A DNA stretch of 64,000 nucleotides, taken from CBDBLK01 sp965243145. Its GTDB lineage: Bacteria; Bdellovibrionota; Bacteriovoracia; Bacteriovoracales; Bacteriovoracaceae. Position 1 is the stretch's first letter; every line of letters begins with the position of its first letter. The DNA lies in assembly GCA_965243145.1 (NCBI GenBank), contig CBDEUB010000002.1, positions 2,170,001 through 2,234,000 of the forward strand. The letters run 5' to 3'. The notes below the pieces were generated by a model that saw only the letters and a program-made list of their open reading frames with translations, was not told where the DNA came from and ran no database searches. The translations under genes and the position numbers were made by a program. Of the stretch, positions 58,792 to 64,000 are shown one piece after another.

Positions 58792-59217
58792 TTATTTTTT
58801 CTTGCGTTTCTTTCTGACTTCAAAATCAAATTCTTCGGCAATTTTAACATTTAGGGAAGCAACTTGCATAACATAATGTAATAAATCTTCATTTGTGTTG
58901 TTGTATAGTTCAAAAAATAGCTTAACAGCAGGAGTCATTTTCTTTTCAACTTCAGAAAAAAAGAGAAATTGTTTCTCTTTAATAAATTTTTCTACTTTTG
59001 ATCTGGAGGTTAATTTTAAAGAGACGGCCAAAAGAGCGTATTGCAACTCATGTCCACCTACACCGCTATAAACAAAACCGGCCACGGTTGAAAACGGCCT
59101 CTCAATTTCTTTAGCGAGTTCTTTTAATGCTGTTCTTGTGGGGTATTTATGGCGCAAATATAATTGCAGTGCTTCTTTAAAGGGTGTGCTTAACTGCTCT
59201 GTTTTTTTATTTTTCAT
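58792..59217 (-). CDS. hypothetical protein, possible HTH
   Basis: About 141 residues from the ATG at 59217 (KNKKTEQLS...); the frame is open to 59283. The N-terminal half (LKELAKEIERPFSTVAGFVYSG) may be a helix-turn-helix. The C-terminal tail is lysine/arginine-rich (VRKKRKKK). AT-rich, in the accessory zone. No family assigned. Confidence 0.65.
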   Translation of the reverse strand: MKNKKTEQLSTPFKEALQLYLRHKYPTRTALKELAKEIERPFSTVAGFVYSGVGGHELQYALLAVSLKLTSRSKVEKFIKEKQFLFFSEVEKKMTPAVKLFFELYNNTNEDLLHYVMQVASLNVKIAEEFDFEVRKKRKKK

Positions 59218-59378
59218 ATCGCCCTGGGTTAATGTTTTATTGAAACCTATTCTATCAAGGGAGAAACCAACGAAGAATGGCAAAAAAGGAAAAAAGATTT
59301 ACACCAACTCTATTCTACCTCAACAGCAGCATACCATGAGGCCATATTTGTTAGATTCTTTTAATGGAAAATCATAAG

Positions 59379-59729
59379 TCATCTAAGTTTCCATTTAGTT
59401 ATTAGTATTTCAACAAAGGCCCCAATACTTTCTCTTTCTTTGTCGCTTAACTTCAATCCAATTTTATTCCATTTTGTAAGAGACTTGCTAATTTTAGACG
59501 GCCTGCTTCTTGGTAAATTCGTGAGGACATCCTCTGGGACTCCATGAGCTACAAGCAATTTTATAAGAGTATCAGCATTAATGCTCTGCCGCAATCGAGC
59601 AACCCTTAGAGTAGTTGGTGCCAGGCCTGTTGCTTTACTAAACCTTGCAGCTTCTCCCGAGCGTATTCTTTCGGGTATAAGTTGTTCAAGCAATTCAGCT
59701 AAAATTTTATCAATTTTGCTTTGAAGCAT
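59379..59729 (-). CDS. small putative regulator, tandem paralogue A
   Basis: A 116-residue protein closely related over its whole length to the product of 59970-60329. A likely HTH is FSKATGLAPTTLRVARLRQSI. Shared blocks include ADTLIKLL, AHGVPEDVLTNLPR and LTKWNKIGLKLSDKERES. It resembles small phage-type or antitoxin-type regulators, but no family is certain. The upstream region shares a 14-bp box with that of the paralogue. Confidence 0.7.
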   Translation of the reverse strand: MLQSKIDKILAELLEQLIPERIRSGEAARFSKATGLAPTTLRVARLRQSINADTLIKLLVAHGVPEDVLTNLPRSRPSKISKSLTKWNKIGLKLSDKERESIGAFVEILITKWKLR

Positions 59730-59783
59730 AATGTCTCAATGCACATTACAGTGTTAGGCCTTTTTAGAAAGGCATATTTCAAA

Positions 59784-59797
59784 AATTATGCTTTACA
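59784..59797 (-). promoter_or_regulatory. 14-bp box shared by the two paralogous regulator genes
   Basis: TGTAAAGCATAATT on the minus strand, 55 bp upstream of paralogue A; the identical box lies at 60380-60393, 51 bp upstream of paralogue B. Surrounding sequence has diverged, so the box may be a promoter element or an autoregulatory operator. Confidence 0.45.
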
Positions 59798-59969
59798 TGA
59801 GAATTTCTTTAAATTATTTTATTGAAACGATATAGTTTTATTAGACATGATAAAATATGAAAGGAGAAAAATTGGTCAAAAATTATATTTAAACCAAAGA
59901 TTTACTAGGACATTTTGGGAAGCGAGTTTGACGATCTTCTTTATAAAAAATTTTTGACTTTAAAATGAT

Positions 59970-60329
59970 TTATCCCAATTTCCACTCAGTTTTTACCATT
60001 TCAATAAAACGCATAAAGTTCTCCCTCTCCTTATCACTTAAAGAAAGTCCAACCTTGTTCCATTCAGTAAGAGTCTTACTGATTTTAGATGTCTTAGTTC
60101 TTGGCAAGTTTGTGAGAAGTTCTTCTGATACTCCGTGGGCAAGTAGCAGTTTAATTAAAGTATCTGCATAAATGCCTTGTCTTGATCGCGCTCCTCTCAA
60201 GGTGGTTTTTCCCAATCTTGTCGCTTTGCAAAATTTGTCAATATCCCCTCGGAGTATCCGCTTAGGTATAAGTTGGTCGATAAGTTTGGCCAAAATTCTA
60301 TCAACTTTTCTTTGAAGCATACGATCCAC
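59970..60329 (-). CDS. small putative regulator, tandem paralogue B
   Basis: A 119-residue paralogue of the 59379-59729 product. Both share the start (LQ.K.D.ILA.L..QLIP.RI), the HTH-like KATRLGKTTLRGARSRQGI and the ending TEWKLG. The similarity extends to the upstream box, so a segment of about 590 bp was duplicated in tandem and then diverged. The 240-bp space between the two genes has no other gene. Confidence 0.7.
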   Translation of the reverse strand: MDRMLQRKVDRILAKLIDQLIPKRILRGDIDKFCKATRLGKTTLRGARSRQGIYADTLIKLLLAHGVSEELLTNLPRTKTSKISKTLTEWNKVGLSLSDKERENFMRFIEMVKTEWKLG

Positions 60330-60379
60330 ACAAAACTTAGAGTTTAAGCCTCCAATGTCATTTTTAGATATATCGTTAC

Positions 60380-60393
60380 AATTATGCTTTACA
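60380..60393 (-). promoter_or_regulatory. 14-bp shared box, second occurrence
   Basis: Identical to the minus-strand TGTAAAGCATAATT at 59784-59797 and at nearly the same distance from the start codon of its gene. Confidence 0.45.
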
Positions 60394-60457
60394 AGGAAAT
60401 TATTTTTAACTACTTTATAGTATCGATAAATTTTTTAAGGTTTCAATAAAGATAAAA

Positions 60458-60919
60458 ATGAAGAATAAAAAATTGATAATAGAAAAAACTTTTTCTTCTA
60501 ATTACACATTAAAAGAAGTTTTTGAAGATTCTTACGAATATGAAATTTACTTTCAGCTTGCAAATTCCATTAATATTTCCAATCTTTGTCCTAATGAAAT
60601 TGATATTGTTTTTTCAACAACGGCCAAAAGAACAAGACTTCACTTTCCAGAAGATGAAATCAAACTAATAAAAATAATTGTTCCAATAACAAAGGCACAA
60701 AACAATCAAAAAAAGAGAGCAGAACTTAGAACTCAACATTTCCATAAATATGGAGAACTCGTCTCGAAAATAAGATTTTCTGTCAAAAATCAATTAGCTG
60801 CTTTTAGGAAAGATTTAATAAACGAAAATGAAAAGAAATTAATAGACAAGAAAGTCAAGCGCTCTCGTTTATCAGGATTGAAAAAAACAGAAACGATTTT
60901 AAATAAAAGGAAAGCATAA
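60458..60919 (+). CDS. hypothetical protein
   Basis: A 153-residue, lysine-rich protein (first residues MKNKKLIIEKTFSSN) with no recognised domain, probably helical at the C terminus (KKLIDKKVKRSRLSGLKK). It is very AT-rich and nearly free of GGCC, unlike most of the window, a sign of recent acquisition. It lies 39 nt before the interrupted methyltransferase gene. Confidence 0.6.
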   Translation: MKNKKLIIEKTFSSNYTLKEVFEDSYEYEIYFQLANSINISNLCPNEIDIVFSTTAKRTRLHFPEDEIKLIKIIVPITKAQNNQKKRAELRTQHFHKYGELVSKIRFSVKNQLAAFRKDLINENEKKLIDKKVKRSRLSGLKKTETILNKRKA

Positions 60920-61361
60920 GTTTAACCTTATTTTTCTCTGATAAAAGGGGATTTTACAGTGAAGTCACGCGAAAAAAAATCTCAATACATACTAAACAAC
61001 AGGCAAGAATCCTCAAGACTCAAGGCCCAGAATCAAAACCACAACTACGATCCTGTAAAAGAACTTCCCAAAGACTGTCTTCAACTCAAAGGTAAGGAAA
61101 AAATTTTAGATGCCGGTTGTGGCAATGCTGTTTTAAGCAAATTGATTCTTGAATATTACCCCGATATGGCCTTGACGATAGATGCAGTAGACAATTCTCC
61201 ACACCAAATAAAAAATCTCGAACGAGAACTTTCAAAAATTCGCGATCAATTTCGATCATGCCAAATAAAATGCCATAATTTTGACCTACAAGAAATTGAT
61301 AAACCTAATGACTATTATGACCTTATTGTTTGCCGGTATGTTTACCAACACATACCCCAAA

Positions 61362-61370
61362 TAATAAATC
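61362..61370. repeat. left 9-bp target site duplication of the IS
   Basis: TAATAAATC directly before the IS, identical to 62459-62467 after it. Nine bp is the duplication length of the IS903 group. Confidence 0.92.
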
Positions 61371-62458
61371 GGCCTTGTTGCATAAATCGGGATTAGAGTT
61401 GCGGAGGCCCCACAGGAAAGGAAAAATTTTGCTATCCAGTGGGAATGGCCATAGTCCGAGGCATTCCGAGACGAGTCATACAATTCAGCACCATCGTCTT
61501 TATCTCTGCTTCCGCCACCTGGGTGGCCATCTTCCTCGACAACAGCGAAGGCCCTAGCAGCTTTTTAAAGCGGAACATCTGGGTTTCCACTAAACTCCGC
61601 CTGTGATAACCCACTCTCTTCTTCCAACTCCTCTTACTCGAACTCTCCCAAAGTTCTCTCACTATCCTATTCCTCTGTGCCAAACCTGGCGTAGGCGCTC
61701 GCGCCAGCGAAGTTCCCCCTCGCAAATCAATAATCGCCTTCCCTCCTTTGGCATCTATCGACTCAAAACATTCCCTATACATATACGCCGCATCCGCAAA
61801 CGCTTCTTTAATTTGGGGAATATCTTTAATCAAACTCGGAAGCGTTTTTCCATCCGTTCTATTTGACTCTGTTAATTCCATCGACACTATCTCAAACGAT
61901 TGGGGATTCACTGCCAAATGCAGCTTGCGCCAAGTCCGCCTTTTCGATTTCCCATGAATCCTCATTTTCCATTCCCCTTCCCCGTACACTTTAAGGCCAG
62001 TGGAATCCACCACAACATTAATAGGCCTGCGGATATTCTTGGCCTTGGAGGGAATTTTGATACTGCTGGAGCGACGGCAAAGCTGGGTATAGCTGGGCAC
62101 AGGTAGCGCCAAACCCAACTGTTCAAAGAGTCCTTCAATCAAACCTTGAGTGGTGCGCAGGGGAAGGTTGAATCGAGCGCGGAGGGTGAGGCATAAGAGG
62201 ATGCAAGTTTCGCTAAAAAAATATGGCCTCCCTTTCCGACTTTCCGTGTCAGCAAACCAGGATTGGATGGCATCCTCATTAAACCATAGGGTGATATTGC
62301 CTCGATTGATGAGGGCACGATTATATTGACTCCAATTTTGGATTTTATATGCTACCTTTGACATCGCCGGGCCCTCCTTGCTTTTTTCCAAAATATAGGA
62401 TGCCGGCATTTTCCTCTTATTTCAACGCTTTAACCTGCCTCATTTACGCAACAAGGCC
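61371..62458 (-). mobile_element. IS5-family (IS903-group) insertion sequence, complete
   Basis: A 1088-bp element. Terminal inverted repeats GGCCTTGTTGCATAAAT (61371-61387) and the complement of 62442-62458 match at 16 of 17 positions and resemble the IS903 ends. It is flanked by 9-bp direct repeats and carries one transposase gene. Intact ends, duplication and transposase suggest that it is still mobile. Confidence 0.93.
61432..62364 (-). CDS. IS5-family transposase
   Basis: 310 residues from the ATG at 62364; the frame is open to 62409. The DDE residues are in VVVDSTGLKVYGEGEW (D), AFADAAYMYREC (D) and YHRRSLVETQMFRFK (E, within Y-x2-R-x3-E-x6-K), as in IS5/IS903 enzymes. WYNR-like N-terminal YKIQNWSQYNRAL is also typical. 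No frameshift or stop is present. It cuts and rejoins the element ends. Confidence 0.95.
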   Translation of the reverse strand: MSKVAYKIQNWSQYNRALINRGNITLWFNEDAIQSWFADTESRKGRPYFFSETCILLCLTLRARFNLPLRTTQGLIEGLFEQLGLALPVPSYTQLCRRSSSIKIPSKAKNIRRPINVVVDSTGLKVYGEGEWKMRIHGKSKRRTWRKLHLAVNPQSFEIVSMELTESNRTDGKTLPSLIKDIPQIKEAFADAAYMYRECFESIDAKGGKAIIDLRGGTSLARAPTPGLAQRNRIVRELWESSSKRSWKKRVGYHRRSLVETQMFRFKKLLGPSLLSRKMATQVAEAEIKTMVLNCMTRLGMPRTMAIPTG

Positions 62459-62467
62459 TAATAAATC
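62459..62467. repeat. right 9-bp target site duplication of the IS
   Basis: TAATAAATC directly after the right end, identical to 61362-61370. Confidence 0.92.
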
Positions 62468-62929
62468 CTGTAAGTGAAGAACTTTACCGGGTTTTACGGC
62501 CTGGAGGCCAATTTATTTTAATTGAGGCCGATGGCATTTTTTATGGCCTTGAATGTGAAGACAAATTCGTCAAGCAGTGCATTTCAAAAATTAAAAAAAA
62601 TCTTTCTAGTTTTGAAGGTTACATTTGTAAAAAAATTCGCAGAACTTTGATTAACTCTGGGTTTAAGGTAGAGCATCCTAAGCACATTTTGGCCAGTTTT
62701 TTTAATGAAGAAGACCGCAAGCATGAACATAAAATGTGGAAAATGCGGTTTAAGCAAATACGCCCTCGCCTTGAAGAAATCTTAGGGGAGTCCAAATTGG
62801 AAAAATTCCAACAGGCCTATTTGAGGGAAATCTTATCTCCTTTGAACTTTGTTTATTGTAATAAATTTACTTTCTTTGCAAGAAAATCGGCATAGTTTTA
62901 AAAATGACTAACGAAAAAAACATCTACAG

Positions 62930-63439
62930 TCAGGGAACCTGAATCACCCCTTCGGCCTTGACTTCGATTTTATCGCCGCCTTCAACATAGGATTTGACAA
63001 TGGTGACATCGGCGATTTTCCAGGTGTCCGGTTCGGGCGAGGTCATCTCGGCGATTTTTTTGACCTCTAAATGGGCAGTGCCCCTCTTTTGTCCATCATC
63101 CGTTTGGGAGATGGTGCGTTCGTTGTAGCTGAGTGTATAAGTCAAGAAGCATTTTATATCGCTGACGCAGTTTTTGACATTGATAATAAACCTCGATTTG
63201 CGCAGATTGCTGGTGTCGGCAAAGTCGTTAAAGGCCTCCGAATCCATATTTTCCACTTTCTCTCTGAGGGGGCCATCCAGCATATCCAGGATTTCATAGC
63301 GGGATTGGCCCTGTTGGAAACGGTAATTGACAAAACCTCTCAGGGCGTTTTCAGGAGTGGATTTTTTTTGGCAGGCCGGCCAGGTGACTAAATTCAAACT
63401 CAAGGAAATGGCCAAAAGCGTTTGCAATGTGTTTTTCAT
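62930..63439 (-). CDS. hypothetical lipoprotein
   Basis: About 169 residues from the ATG at 63439; the frame is open to 63460. The signal sequence ends in a lipobox-like LVTWPAC. The mature part (ALRGFVNYRFQQGQSRYEIL, CVSDIKCFLTYTLSY) looks like a small beta/helix domain similar to NTF2-like lipoproteins, but no family is certain. It lies next to the PilZ-like gene on the same strand and is probably cotranscribed. Confidence 0.75.
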   Translation of the reverse strand: MKNTLQTLLAISLSLNLVTWPACQKKSTPENALRGFVNYRFQQGQSRYEILDMLDGPLREKVENMDSEAFNDFADTSNLRKSRFIINVKNCVSDIKCFLTYTLSYNERTISQTDDGQKRGTAHLEVKKIAEMTSPEPDTWKIADVTIVKSYVEGGDKIEVKAEGVIQVP

Positions 63440-63459
63440 GGCGGGCATCCTCATTGTCA

Positions 63460-63996
63460 TTAGGCATATCTCGGCCGGTAACCCCTGTCGCTTATTATAT
63501 CATAAAAAGATTCCCAATTGAGGGCCTGCGGGGTTTTTTCCAAGCGAACCCCGTAACCGTTGGCGTATTTGGTGACCACTTGGCCTTGGCACTGGAATTG
63601 AAATCCCTCAAACAGGATTTTAAAGCGGATTTTTTTCTTGAGCGGGCGGTGTGGAGTCGAAATGACAAAAAAACACCCCTTCTCATCCCAGTTGGTCAGC
63701 ATCCCTCGAATGGGAGCGTCGGGGCCATCGAGTTCTATTTCGAGGTTGTACTCGCTCAATTTTCCGATAAAACTTTTGTCAAACGAGGGGCAGTAGATGG
63801 CCTCTTGCCGTTCGAGTTTCCAAAACAGCAGAAAATAGGTTGAACAGATGGCGTAGAAGAAAATTAAAACCAAGATGAGTTTGTCAAAGTTTTTGAGCAG
63901 GAAAAAAAACGATTCCCCCAAAATGATCAGGCAAAAAGCGGTAAAAAAAAGTGATGAGAAGCGGGTAAACCAGTAGATGGAAACAAAACTAATCAT
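63460..63996 (-). CDS. membrane protein with PilZ-like domain
   Basis: 178 residues from an ATG at 63996; the true start could lie beyond the window, which ends 4 nt later. Two hydrophobic segments at the N terminus (FTAFCLIILGESFFFLL and LILVLIFFYAICSTYFLLF) are followed by a C-terminal domain with GMLTNWDEKGCFFVI and GYGVRLEK. This resembles PilZ, the c-di-GMP-binding fold, but the R-x3-R motif is not evident. It may therefore be a non-binding variant. Confidence 0.65.
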   Translation of the reverse strand: MISFVSIYWFTRFSSLFFTAFCLIILGESFFFLLKNFDKLILVLIFFYAICSTYFLLFWKLERQEAIYCPSFDKSFIGKLSEYNLEIELDGPDAPIRGMLTNWDEKGCFFVISTPHRPLKKKIRFKILFEGFQFQCQGQVVTKYANGYGVRLEKTPQALNWESFYDIISDRGYRPRYA

Positions 63997-64000
63997 AAAA

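Larger units (their letters stand above)
60959..62895 (+). pseudogene. class I SAM methyltransferase gene interrupted by an insertion sequence
   Basis: The 5' part runs from a GTG at 60959 (AAAAGGGG upstream) into the IS at 61371. It has the SAM-binding motif KILDAGCGNAVLSKL and YYDLIVCRYVYQHIP. The 3' part resumes after the target duplication at 62468 with LYRVLRPGGQFILIEADG and ends at 62895. Removing the IS and one 9-bp duplication restores an exact frame of 279 codons. The original enzyme was therefore a small Rossmann-fold methyltransferase of unknown substrate, inactivated recently enough that no other damage is seen. Confidence 0.9.

Noticed and set aside
61371..61431. Regulatory RNA at the IS left end
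   Set aside because: The hairpin potential is explained by the terminal inverted repeat and the end of the transposase gene.

Overview
The window is a chromosomal segment of a Gram-negative bacterium, most probably Bdellovibrionota or a related former deltaproteobacterium. This is inferred from gene content and order, not from a database search. Pointers are the rimM-trmD-(SPOUT methyltransferase)-rplS-rnhB-yraN block, the prkA-yeaH-spoVR operon next to a PP2C phosphatase, a TPR protein ending in an OmpR-type DNA-binding domain, many secreted proteins of unknown function, and use of GTG and TTG starts. Housekeeping genes are of middling GC and packed with the tetranucleotide GGCC. Accessory islands are AT-rich and some of them are poor in it.

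Layout. 1-3093: accessory cluster (nuclease-like protein, AAA/DUF4143 ATPase, HicB-HTH, XRE regulator). 3226-8113: RNA and translation block, then an isoprenyl synthase. 8122-15894: a secreted protein divergent from an operon of three secreted paralogues, two of which carry an amidoligase-like domain. 15995-16670: MntA/HepT. 16697-22606: thrS-ddl-like-(aminotransferase/GNAT/pseudo-aminotransferase) operon. 22766-25500: TPR regulator and a restriction-modification pair. 25514-32346: spoVR, yeaH, prkA, PP2C, M23 peptidase. 32389-39258: secA, YbjQ-like, glpD, a bufferin-like gene, pepP. 39329-42249: orphan lipoprotein, membrane and secreted genes. 42399-46075: structured leader, FtsB-like, DUF192, aspS, RDD. 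46130-48045: toxin-antitoxin pair, broken coiled-coil nuclease, tRNA with CAT anticodon. 48144-56661: tilS, ftsH, folP, VOC-like, subtilase, secreted proteins. 56797-62895: second plastic zone with a second MntA/HepT, decayed genes, duplicated regulators and an IS903-group element inside a methyltransferase gene. 62930-64000: lipoprotein and PilZ-like protein.

Most notable: (1) a 127-nt inverted-repeat element, present twice, each copy directly before the Shine-Dalgarno of a gene (rplS and an FtsB-like gene), with base changes that keep the pairing; (2) strong enrichment of GGCC; (3) the secreted amidoligase-like operon; (4) the 1039-residue fusion of an active-looking lysine-type aminotransferase, an acetyltransferase and a second aminotransferase fold that has lost its PLP lysine, translationally coupled to a D-Ala-D-Ala-ligase-like enzyme and threonyl-tRNA synthetase.
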